Under the pieces are notes generated by a model, which saw only the letters and a program-made list of their open reading frames with translations, was not told where the DNA came from and did no database searches. DNA of 64,000 nt from Panorpa germanica (taxonomy: Eukaryota > Arthropoda > Insecta > Mecoptera > Panorpidae), in the NCBI GenBank assembly GCA_963678705.1, contig OY783209.1:14446001-14510000 (forward strand). The letters are read 5' to 3'. Positions 20,575 through 29,100 of this stretch are shown piece by piece (position 1 is the stretch's first letter; every line of letters starts with the position of its first letter). The position numbers and the translations under genes are program-made.

Positions 20575-22095
20575 ATGGAAGGAGACATCTTAACCGTTTC
20601 CGAAGCTAAAAAAATAGATAAAATGCGAGATAAATTAATTAAAACATATAAAAAAGGATCTATACAAATCTCTGAGGAAAAAAAGAAAACGCTGTCACGA
20701 TCGAAATCACCTTCAGTGCGCTGTAAAACAGAATCAGATAAATTATTAGAAGCTCAAAAAGCAGATGAGATTAGAAATAAATTATATGAGAAATATAAAA
20801 AAATTGAATTACAAAATTTAAAATATAAGACCACTAAAGAAAAAGAATATGCTCCATTATTATCAGCGCTTGGAAAAATAGATGAAGATATTATTAAAAG
20901 ATCTGAAGGAGAAACTAAACAATTACAACCATATTTTACTATATCAGAACCTGTTACACCAAGTAAAAAAGAATTAACAGAACCTGTTACTCCAAGAAAG
21001 TTTGATTTTTCAAAAATAAAAATATATGGAACAAACGCATCAACATATTTGCAACTTAGTATGGATAAAGATTACAAGTTTGATAAAATATTTGGACCAA
21101 AATCTGTTAATAACGAATTAAAAATAGGTAGTAGTAAAATGGAACTTGATAAAGATGATGGAATTACTATTGATGGTAAAAAAACCTATAATGGAACTGT
21201 TGGATTATGGTATTTACTAACTTATGGTGGTAAACCTGATCCACAATTTTTTACAAAAGATGACTATATAGCTTATAGAGATATTATAATAAATTCTAAT
21301 GCTTTAAAAAACAAAATTAATAAACCTCTTTCATCACCAACAATTAAATGGACTACAATGATAAAATATATACATGATTATATTAAAACAGGTATGAAAC
21401 AAGATTTATATTATGATACTCTTTCAGAGCGCTCCGAAGGAGATAGTAATTTTAAAGAAGAGAAAGAAGGTTCTGGTGTCTCTCAATGGAAAGAATCTCC
21501 TTCGGAGCCTTCAGAGCGCTTTCAATGGAGAGAATACAATGATAATAAAATAGAAGTTCAATATATTTCAAATTTGAATCAATTAATAAATCGTTTACAA
21601 TTTATTAATGCACAAGAAAATGCAGGAAATAATAATTTTCATAATGAAAAATTAGGAGTGTTAAAATTTTTTAATAATGAAATTGAAAAAATATTAGATA
21701 CTCCAAAAGGGTGTGAATATTTAATAAAAATTGCAACATCATTACCAAAGAAAATTATAAGAGGATCAGGTATACTAAATACAATTATAAATACACTCCC
21801 ATTTGAAATGCATCTTCCTGGATATAATTATTGTGGTCCCGGTACTAAATTACATGATAGATTAGCAAGAGGTGATAAAGGAATTAATGGTTTAGACGAA
21901 GCTTGTAAAGAACATGATATTGCTTATAGTGAAAATAAAGACTTGGAAAAGAGACATGAAGCTGATAAAGTTTTAGAACAGAAAGCTTGGAATAGAGTTA
22001 AGAGTTCTGATAGTGGTATTGGTGAAAAAACAAATGCATGGCTTGTTACAACAGGAATGAAATTAAAACATAAAATTGGTTTTGGATTAGCATAA
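20575..22095 (+). CDS. DUF8207-like plus phospholipase A2 virion protein (Maverick)
   Basis: 506 residues. The N-terminal third is charged. About 143-280 (DKIFGPKS, LKIGSS, YNGTVGLWYLLTYG) matches what I recall of the DUF8207 domain of insect Maverick-derived proteins. About 408-470 is a parvovirus VP1-type phospholipase A2, with Ca-binding loop YCGPGT and catalytic CKEHDIAY, framed by LPGYN. Such domains breach endosomal membranes during virus entry. The C-terminus ends in a short GFGLA tail. The linker at about 281-330 is built from palindromic mini-repeats. Start codon in TAATAAATGG. No frame break is seen. Confidence 0.85.
   Translation: MEGDILTVSEAKKIDKMRDKLIKTYKKGSIQISEEKKKTLSRSKSPSVRCKTESDKLLEAQKADEIRNKLYEKYKKIELQNLKYKTTKEKEYAPLLSALGKIDEDIIKRSEGETKQLQPYFTISEPVTPSKKELTEPVTPRKFDFSKIKIYGTNASTYLQLSMDKDYKFDKIFGPKSVNNELKIGSSKMELDKDDGITIDGKKTYNGTVGLWYLLTYGGKPDPQFFTKDDYIAYRDIIINSNALKNKINKPLSSPTIKWTTMIKYIHDYIKTGMKQDLYYDTLSERSEGDSNFKEEKEGSGVSQWKESPSEPSERFQWREYNDNKIEVQYISNLNQLINRLQFINAQENAGNNNFHNEKLGVLKFFNNEIEKILDTPKGCEYLIKIATSLPKKIIRGSGILNTIINTLPFEMHLPGYNYCGPGTKLHDRLARGDKGINGLDEACKEHDIAYSENKDLEKRHEADKVLEQKAWNRVKSSDSGIGEKTNAWLVTTGMKLKHKIGFGLA
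20707..20735 (+). repeat. Mini-repeat relative in PLA2 gene N-terminus
   Basis: CACCTTCAGTGCGCTGTAAAACAGAATC resembles the first 27-bp unit at 17013 (CTTTCAGAGCTTTGTAAAACAGAATC), here coding SPSVRCKTES. Confidence 0.6.
21419..21449 (+). repeat. Palindromic mini-repeat, near-complete copy
   Basis: CTCTTTCAGAGC directly followed by GCTCCGAAGGAGAT. The two halves pair with two mismatches. This is the clearest full palindrome, in frame within the linker between DUF8207-like and PLA2 domains. Confidence 0.85.
21481..21537 (+). repeat. Palindromic mini-repeat, double copy
   Basis: Contains AAGAATCTCCTTCGGAGCC, then TTCAGAGCGCTTTCAATGG. It is bordered by two TCAATGGARAGAAT phrases, which look like a short duplication. 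In frame. Confidence 0.8.
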
Positions 22096-22124
22096 AAAGG
22101 AGAGATACTTTATTTTAGTAATAA

Positions 22125-22538
22125 ATGGAAACATTCCAAACAAATTTAACAAAACATCAAACTAGTAATATTAATAAAGCCTATAAGGATAAAAAAGATA
22201 TTTTAATTCACTTAAAATATGATCAATTAATTAGTGGTGGTGAAAATAAAATATTATTAACAAAAAGATTATCAAATAGAATTAAGAAGGCAATAAAAGA
22301 GAAAACAGGTTGTAGAATAAAAATCTCCTTCGAGGCTCTGAAAAAAAATCATGAGGGTGGATTTCTTCCATTAGTATTTGCTGGATTAGCAGCTTTAGGA
22401 TCATTAATTGGTGGAGCATCTGCAATTACTAATTCAGTTATAAATAAATCAGCTAAAGATAAAGAACTAGAAGAACAAAAAAGACATGATTTAGCAATGG
22501 AGAAAAAAGGAAGTGGTTTAAAAAAAAAAAAGATTTAG
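22125..22538 (+). CDS. pX/pVI-like core protein (Maverick)
   Basis: 137 residues, small and basic. It has a Lys-rich N-terminal half (LTKRLSNRIKKAIKEK), a hydrophobic Gly/Ala segment at about 90-112 (GGFLPLVFAGLAALGSLIGG) and a basic tail ending GSGLKKKKI. This layout is that of the Polinton/adintovirus protein compared with adenovirus core pX or pVI. It could condense DNA or disturb membranes, and is a likely substrate of the protease encoded next. A mini-repeat at 22321-22343 codes part of the middle. Start codon in TAATAAATGG. Confidence 0.7.
   Translation: METFQTNLTKHQTSNINKAYKDKKDILIHLKYDQLISGGENKILLTKRLSNRIKKAIKEKTGCRIKISFEALKKNHEGGFLPLVFAGLAALGSLIGGASAITNSVINKSAKDKELEEQKRHDLAMEKKGSGLKKKKI
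22321..22343 (+). repeat. Palindromic mini-repeat in pX-like gene
   Basis: AAATCTCCTTCGAGGCTCTG, coding ISFEAL in frame. Confidence 0.65.
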
Positions 22539-22554
22539 CGCTCCAAAGGAGTTA
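22537..22554 (+). repeat. Palindromic mini-repeat before protease gene
   Basis: AGCGCTCCAAAGGAGTTA starts within the TAG of the pX-like gene and ends shortly before the first protease homology. It occupies the place where the other genes have their T-tract and TAATAAATG start motif. Confidence 0.7.
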
Positions 22555-22560
22555 CAGCCA

Positions 22561-22974
22561 TTGTCGAACATAGATATTGAAAATTTAGTTGAAAAATTAA
22601 AAATTAAAAATTTTAGAGGTGTGTTTATGAAAGATGAATTGCCTGATAAACCAAATAATATTGAATGTGGAATTATAAATTTACAAAATTCATATCAGAT
22701 TGGAAGTCATTGGACTGCTTATTATAAAAAGAATAATAAAATATATTATTTTGATTCTTATGGTAACGCTAAACCACCTAAAGAATTAGTAAAGTATTTC
22801 TCACAACCTTCGGAGATATTTTATAATGATACACGAATTCAACAATATAATGATCCACCAATTTGTGGACATCTCTGTTTATTTTACTTAAAGAACTTTC
22901 GGAGCTCTTCGTTTCAGAACCTTTTTTATTCTAATAAATGGCCGAAGTTTTTGATAAATATAACAAATATTTAA
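22561..22974 (+). CDS. Adenain-like cysteine protease, start codon anomaly (Maverick)
   Basis: Maturation protease of the adenovirus/Ulp1 fold that cleaves capsid precursors. Homology starts at a TTG (22561). There is no ATG there, and the first in-frame ATG is at 22627, inside the conserved N-terminus (NFRGVFMKDELP). Catalytic His (SHWTAYY), Asp (YYFDSYG) and Cys (PPICGHLCLFYL) are in the usual order. The last about 25 residues are encoded by a mini-repeat and overlap the capsid gene start, so the C-terminus may be altered. Either a near-cognate start is used or the start has been lost. Confidence 0.85.
   Translation: MSNIDIENLVEKLKIKNFRGVFMKDELPDKPNNIECGIINLQNSYQIGSHWTAYYKKNNKIYYFDSYGNAKPPKELVKYFSQPSEIFYNDTRIQQYNDPPICGHLCLFYLKNFRSSSFQNLFYSNKWPKFLINITNI
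22895..22921 (+). repeat. Palindromic mini-repeat at protease C-terminus
   Basis: CTTTCGGAGCTCTTCGTTTC, followed by AGAACC, just before the T-tract and start motif of the major capsid gene. Confidence 0.7.
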
Positions 22975-24149
22975 TTCGTAATGAATACAAGAAATTTTAT
23001 CCAAAATTTGATAGACGAGATATAAATAAAGAAAATGCAGCAATATCTTTTAAACTTGATTATAATAATAACTGCTTTCTAAATTTAAAAAATATTCATA
23101 TTTATATTGAGGGAGAATATAAACAAACAGATGAAAAAAATTATGGTAATGAAACTGTAGTTAAATTAATAAATAATTTTGTAGCACATAAATTTAAAAC
23201 CATTGAATATAAAAAACATAATTACAAAATTGATCTAATTGAAAATGTTGGAGTTGCAAGTACAATGAAGGGAGTAATTACAAAAACAAAAACTGATACA
23301 AATAATTTAAATACTGGATTTATTTCAAATTTTGAACATGGTGGTATTTTTACAGCATTAGTACCTTTATCTGATTTAGGATTAGGAATATGTGATACTG
23401 ATAATATAATTTGGGGTAGTGCTGATGAATTTATATTTACAATGAATCATGATAATGATGCAATTTATAGAGCGAATGATGTTGCTGAGGGTAAAATTAT
23501 AATTACTGATATTTATTTATATACTCCATTGCTTGAATATGATACTATTGGTTGTACAATGTTACTTGATGAATTAAAAACTCTAAGTGAAGAAGGAAAT
23601 TATATTTTGAATTATTATAGATGGCAATGTATTAAAATATTGAATGAGAGTATGTCTGGAAAATCATTGAAACTTGATATTACTACAGATTACAGAAGCC
23701 ACAAACAACCGTTATTTGGAATATTCGCTTTCCAAGTAAATAAATCTAATAATCAATTGAAAGATATGAGTGAGTTTAATCATAAATATGTTAAAAATTA
23801 TTATTTCACTATTAATGGAAATAGATATCCAGAAGAAAGTCAAAATTTAGATTTTGATAAAGATAAATATAATATTGCATATATGACATATCAGTCTTAT
23901 AAAAAAATATTTTCTATAACAGATAAAAATATGTTCTATGATATAAAAAGTTATAAAGAACTGGGACCTGTTTATTTAGTTGATTTAACTTGTCAACCAA
24001 CAGATACAGAGATTTCAAATAAAACAATATTTTTACATGTTGATCTTGATAAGAAAGTTGAAAATGATACATGTTGTTATATTATGTTGTTATCTCATAT
24101 TAAAAATAAATTTGATATGGTTTTAAATAAATTTGAGGAGACTATTTAA
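22938..24149 (+). CDS. Major capsid protein (Maverick)
   Basis: 403 residues. Typical Polinton major-capsid features are visible in the C-terminal half: VKNYYFTINGNRYPEESQNL, the tract YMTYQSYKKIFSI, then GPVYLVDLTCQPTDTEISNK and a final strand CCYIMLLSHIK. The family forms the double-jelly-roll trimers of icosahedral capsids. It is on the short side for the family. It starts in TAATAAATGG after a T-tract and overlaps the protease end by 37 bases. No break is seen. Confidence 0.85.
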   Translation: MAEVFDKYNKYLIRNEYKKFYPKFDRRDINKENAAISFKLDYNNNCFLNLKNIHIYIEGEYKQTDEKNYGNETVVKLINNFVAHKFKTIEYKKHNYKIDLIENVGVASTMKGVITKTKTDTNNLNTGFISNFEHGGIFTALVPLSDLGLGICDTDNIIWGSADEFIFTMNHDNDAIYRANDVAEGKIIITDIYLYTPLLEYDTIGCTMLLDELKTLSEEGNYILNYYRWQCIKILNESMSGKSLKLDITTDYRSHKQPLFGIFAFQVNKSNNQLKDMSEFNHKYVKNYYFTINGNRYPEESQNLDFDKDKYNIAYMTYQSYKKIFSITDKNMFYDIKSYKELGPVYLVDLTCQPTDTEISNKTIFLHVDLDKKVENDTCCYIMLLSHIKNKFDMVLNKFEETI

Positions 24150-24284
24150 TATATAAGTGATATTTATATTTTACTTTTTATTTCTTTTACCAATATTTTC
24201 AACAAACGAGGTTATCCTAGTTTTGAAGTAAATAATAATTACAATGGAGTTCCTTTACAAAGATTAGGCATTCCGCAAAATAAA

Positions 24285-24638
24285 ATGATTACAAGTATTT
24301 TTAACTCATATACTGGTCAAACATATGTTTTTTATGATAACCTTTATATAGAACTAAATGAGTGTTCGTTATCTCCAAAACGTCATGGTCTCTTATCAGA
24401 CTTATTTCCGGGGATACCATTGAACGTTTCTAATGTATTTAGATATATAAATGGACTATTATATTTTTTTCATAATAATAATTTTTATGAGTATAGTGAG
24501 TTTTCAAATTCATTAATTAGATCAGGTAAAAAAGACTTATCAATGTTTGATATACCCTGTCCAAATATGACAATTTTAGAACAGCTAAAAATTTTATTAA
24601 AGAAACTCGTACTACAAAATAGTTTTGAACTTAATTAA
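24285..24638 (+). CDS. Hemopexin-like accessory protein (Maverick)
   Basis: 117 residues from the first ATG, but the frame is open from 24150 and the upstream part has a hydrophobic stretch (YILLFISFTNIF) that would suit a signal peptide. No ATG lies there. The body matches hemopexin-like repeats: FNSYTGQTYVFYDNLYIEL, then LFPGIPLNVSNVFRYINGLL and YFFHNNNFYEY. Such blades bind proteins or metals in matrix metalloproteinases and related secreted proteins. It is probably a captured accessory gene. Role is unknown, perhaps host interaction. The start may be lost or made by splicing. Confidence 0.65.
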   Translation: MITSIFNSYTGQTYVFYDNLYIELNECSLSPKRHGLLSDLFPGIPLNVSNVFRYINGLLYFFHNNNFYEYSEFSNSLIRSGKKDLSMFDIPCPNMTILEQLKILLKKLVLQNSFELN

Positions 24639-24639
24639 T

Positions 24640-25283
24640 ATGTTGAGCATGCGTTCGAATCCCACATGTGACAAATCTTTTTTTTTATTTCTCTTTCAGA
24701 GTTTTGCATATAATAATTAATAATAGATGGTGACACTAATTAACGAAATCTCATTTGTATGGAATGATTCACGTCTTAGCTCTCAGTAGTATTGTACACT
24801 GTAATTGTGGACTATATATACAAGTTTTAATTTTTCATATGTTGGGATAACTATGATATTATGGTTTTGAGCATGCGTTTTATAAGAGGTGCACATCTTA
24901 TATTAGTGCAGATCAAAGTCAGTATCATTGGTAGACTGGTCGTATTAAATCTCAAAAGTATCTTATGATATTGATTTCTTCTCTTATTATTTATATGTAA
25001 AAATCTGATTTGTTGTGTTCTGAAGGAGATGATTCATTGTATCTGCTTAGCAGTGCTCCAAAGGAGTATTACAAAGCCGAATTAAAGACTCGACGTCTGT
25101 AAAAAGATGTAAATGTCGTGATGGCGTAAACTCAATAGAACGAATTCTAATAAACTGGATAGTATGTTCGTGAAAGAGTTTGAGTAAATACATTGAATCT
25201 CCTTCGTAATACTGTGAAGACAGATTTGTGTATAAATAATTGATTAGTAAAGTAACATAAGATACTTTTGCTCTTTTTTTAAA
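24640..25283. other. Maverick non-coding gap with mini-repeats
   Basis: About 640 bases between the convergent hemopexin-like and zinc-protein genes, with no supported gene. Mini-repeat copies lie at 24690-24709 (TCTCTTTCAGAGTTTTGCAT), 25017-25034, 25053-25070 (GTGCTCCAAAGGAGTATT) and 25193-25210 (GAATCTCCTTCG). A tRNA B-box-like GCGTTCGAATCCCAC and a T run are at about 24651-24687, and GAGCATGCGTT recurs near 24868. Confidence 0.6.
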
Positions 25284-25610
25284 TTAATTTTTAACACATT
25301 CTTTACAAGTATAAGAATATCCTAATGCATCACTTTGATTTTTATTAAATTCTTCATATGGTTTTTCAATTTGACAAGAAGAACATTTTCTAGCTTTATT
25401 AAGTCTTAATCGATGATAATTTGTCTTTAAATGTTTTTTATGAAAATATTTTGAAATTATTTTACCACATTCACAAAAAATAGTTTGTTTTTTATAATTT
25501 AAATCACAATTTTTACATATATTACTTAAATTATCTTTTTTACTTTTATTTGAATAAAAATTATCCAAAGATAAGGTTTGTTTACATGTTGAGCATTTTC
25601 TATTTTCCAT
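25284..25610 (-). CDS. Zinc-binding protein with two endonuclease-VII-like zinc motifs (Maverick)
   Basis: 108 residues, the only leftward gene of the element. Two similar modules, CSTCKQTLSLDNFYSN...ICKNC and CSSCQIEKPYEEFNKN...TCKEC, follow the CxxC-x(n)-F-x(n)-CxxC layout seen in phage endonuclease-VII-like zinc domains. Between them lies a Cys/His finger (CECGKIISKYFHKKHLKTNYH). No nuclease active site is evident, so it may only bind nucleic acid. It could be a regulator or a resolution factor. Its ATG lies at the inner edge of the right TIR, in the same sequence context as the polymerase ATG, so both share one promoter sequence. Confidence 0.75.
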   Translation of the reverse strand: MENRKCSTCKQTLSLDNFYSNKSKKDNLSNICKNCDLNYKKQTIFCECGKIISKYFHKKHLKTNYHRLRLNKARKCSSCQIEKPYEEFNKNQSDALGYSYTCKECVKN

Positions 25611-25926
25611 TTAATAGAAAAAAAATTATTCAGTATTTTGTGAATATGGTAAAACATGATATATTATCACTTTTGGAGCACTATAATGCAGACTCTCTAG
25701 AAGTCTAAATATATGTCAATATTTTGATAAATATTATTAATTATTGTAATTTTTAAAAAATATTTAATATTTTTAAAATATTTGGTTATATATAACAATT
25801 TTTGCAATTTTTTATAAATATTTAATATTTTCAAAATATTTGGTTATATATAACAATTTGGTAAATTTTAGGTGTCAAATCAATCAAATCTGAGTTTGGG
25901 TTAGGTCCCCTCTTTTATATACTACT
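25606..25926 (-). repeat. Maverick right terminal inverted repeat
   Basis: Reverse complement of 12260-12580 with no difference seen. It carries the mirrored TATA box and initiator, and ends with CCCCTCTTTTATATACTACT before the TATATA target copy. Confidence 0.95.
25888..25921 (-). promoter_or_regulatory. Predicted core promoter in right TIR
   Basis: Mirror of 12265-12298: TATA box at 25912-25921 and initiator at 25888-25893 on the minus strand, driving the zinc-protein gene. Confidence 0.55.
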
Positions 25927-26190
25927 TATATATATATATATATATATCTAATATATACCGTTAGCTCACCTGACCAGAATGCAAATGTAATATCTCTGGA
26001 CCTCAGGTTAGTGTTACCAAATAATATATAAGTTATAAAATAATATAATTTCTTTCCATCTTTGTTGACAACGAAGAAAATTTTCACTAAAATTTTCACT
26101 CATCTACACTTAGGTAATTAAAACTAAATCTGAATTTTACAATATTATATTAAACTACATAAAATTTTGTCTGCCTTATTTCTATTTTTA
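25927..26190. other. AT repeat and unassigned sequence
   Basis: The short (TA)n continuation of the Maverick target, then about 200 bases without recognisable coding or repeat structure, up to the Gypsy relic. Confidence 0.5.
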
Positions 26191-26199
26191 TGTAGGTAC

Positions 26200-29100
26200 T
26201 TGTATAAGTTTTGTGATATGAAAGAGATTTGACACTGTTTTTTTATGACCTGTATTAATTTTATATATCGAATTTGATATCTTTTCAATAATATTAAATG
26301 GACCAACCTTCAGCTCATCTAATTTATTTCTATTTAGTTTCTTTTCATTTTTTACATATACTATATCCGCTAAAATTAATTAATTGAGTTCTATTTTTAT
26401 TAAATTTTTTTTTATTGTAGCTATGTGATTCAATTTAATTTTCAAATCCTATTTCTCTTAATTTTACTCAACTTGTGTTTTATATCTTTTTAGTTCATAC
26501 GGCAAAAAGGAAACCATTGTACCATCCAAGAAGTATTTTGGTGCAAATTTAGTAACTGTATGTTCTGTATTATTATATTTATCTACACAGTTATGAGCAA
26601 TAGTCGTCCATGCGCTATTTTATCAAGTTTTTCGTTTGCCTTACATCTTATTTTGTTTACTAGCATTTAATCAAATATTTCATTTAAGTAGTTAGAAAAC
26701 AAAACACAGTGAAAATAATTGGTATAGATTTGACATTTAAAAATGTTTTGAATTCTTTTAAGTTGATTCCCGAATAATAAAGGGTGAGAAGCAATCAAAT
26801 TGTACCAGAATCTATTACAATATTGATTAGTTTAACAAAATCATTTGTGCAGCACTTTGTGTTTTAGAGGTAACAATATGAGTATATCGTGTGAAGTGGT
26901 CCACTAAAAGCTGTAAATATCTTTTCGTCAATCGTGAGCCTTCAAAATCTCTAATCGTGTCTATCGAGACTATTTCAAAAAGTTTTGTGGCAGGACCTAA
27001 ATGTGACATTAGATTATTATAATGTTCCAACTGTTTGAATCTATTCTTATATTCTTATATGTTTATATGTTTGGTACTGAATTTTGTATGGCAGCGCGAA
27101 AACGGCTCCATCAATGTTTTTGAAAATTTCCTATTTCGTAGAGAAAAAAATTCTCAGACTTTTGGCGTCCCCAGATTTTTCCCTGAATTTCCTGGAAACC
27201 CGTAATTTTGGAAAAACTGGAAAAAAATTGAGCCCTTTTTTGCTGTATCACTTTTAATTCGTAAAAGATAGAAAGTTGAAATTTTGCATGTGTATTAAGG
27301 TATTCAAAGCTGACATTTCTCAGAAATTAAAAATTCAAAAATTAACAAAGGGGGGGTTGAAGAAATTCGGGGGCCCGGTAGGGAACTTTGGAGAAAGTTT
27401 ATATTCTGGATTTTAGAATAATTAAGTATAGTATTAATAAAAAAAAATTCAAAATTTCAAAATTTTATTTGGGGGCACGGGGGCAGTATTTCCCGAGAGT
27501 AAAAATTGTGCTAGAAAGTTGAAATTTTGCTGGAAAGTCGTAAAAGATAGAAAGTTGAAATTTTGCATGTGTATAAGGTGTTCAATGCTGATATTTCTCA
27601 AAAATTAGAAACTCAAAAATTGAAAAAGGGGAGGTTAAAGAAATTCGGGGGCCCGGTAGGGAACTTTGCAGAAAATTCATTTTCTGGATTCTAGAATAAT
27701 TAAGTATATTATTAATAAAAAAAAAAATCAAAATTTTAAAATTTTATTGGGGGGCACTGGGGGGCAGTATTTGCCGAGAGTAAAAATTGTGCTAGAAAGT
27801 TGAAATTTTGTATATAGGCTAACCTTGGCAACTTATTTACGAATCGAAAAAAAAATCCCAAATTTTGAAAAAAAGTTGTTCAAATAACGCATAAATTGAA
27901 AATATTTTTTATTTTGATATAAAAAATGTATTTTCTTAGTCAGTTTGTATGAAAAATTAATTGTTATTAAATGTTAAATCAATATAGGACGAGTTTAATT
28001 ATTATTTCAATTTGAAAATGGAATTAAATTTTGACTTGAAATTCAAGCCACTCACAAAAAACAAACGTCGCTTGCGACGAGGGTAAAAGCTAGTTAGATT
28101 ATATTTATTTAGTCCTCTCGTTTTATTTTCGATACATATCTCACAATTTTACAATGTCTTTTAATATTTAATATGCACTTATTTTGTTTTGCATTATTTT
28201 ACACCTAAACGGCATATATTTTTCTTATTATAATTTTTATATTATTTTTATATATTATATGTTTTTATATTAATTATTATATTTTTATTATTTAATTTTA
28301 TATATTTTCATATACAATTTTAATATAAGTTTATAATAAGTTTTTTGTCGAAATCTATTGATAAACTAATTTTTTTCGTTTTCTAACCTTTTTATAGAAA
28401 CTCAATGACACAATGTCTTGATAATAATTTTGATTTGGTATTTTGTATATTTCAATGTTTTCCTGATCGGTCATAATATCATTCAATTTTATCATGTTTA
28501 CAATTTTTAATTGTTCATCTGTATCTTTATTTGCATCCAATACTGGGTTCCTACTTAAACAATCTGCTTCTATATTTTCTTTTGCAGGAGTGTATTTAAT
28601 TTTAAAATCATACTGGCTTATCATTTCCATTGTGTTGTGTTTGTTTTTTAAACTGCCCCAATACCTACTACAGATGCATCTGCGTAAATGTTTATTTGCA
28701 AATCCTGATCAAATATTTCTAACACTGTTTGTGAACACAATATGTTTTTCAAGGTTTTAAAAGATTTATGACAATCTACAGATTAAATAAATTTCTGATT
28801 TTTCCTAAGTAAATTATAAAGGGGTTCTAAAATTAACGCACTTTTAGGTATAAGCTCATGATAGAAGTTAATTTCCCTAGTTTTCGGTATTGGGAAATCC
28901 TTTGAATTGAAACTAAATTATTTCTTACTGGACGTTCTGCATTATTATGTATTATGTGACCGAGATATTCCACTGAATCTGAATCAAGTGTACAGTGTGA
29001 TTGGAAAAAGTCATAGAAACTATTAGGATATCATCTATGTAGTTTACAGCAAAATCATTAAGCTTATACTTTCTTGTTACCTATATATGCTTTGAAAAAT

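Larger units (their letters stand above)
12260..25926 (+). mobile_element. Complete Maverick/Polinton (adintovirus-like) element
   Basis: 13,667 bp, ends AG...CT, with 321-bp terminal inverted repeats that I read as identical and a 6-bp TATATA duplication. Both are hallmarks of Polintons. It encodes polymerase B, integrase, packaging ATPase, adenain-like protease, major capsid and penton-like proteins, a pX-like protein and a PLA2-domain protein, plus accessory genes. Base composition is very AT-rich. Ten genes face right and one faces left. Confidence 0.97.

Noticed and set aside
12260-25926. Free adenovirus, nudivirus or parvovirus integration
   Set aside because: The rve integrase, polymerase B with endonuclease-VII-like module, TIRs and 6-bp target copy define a Maverick. 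PLA2 and adenain are shared virion functions.
26827-27030. MEHYNN start of the integrase piece as a real gene start
   Set aside because: Those codons come from the Helitron end, and the initiating codon is TTG.
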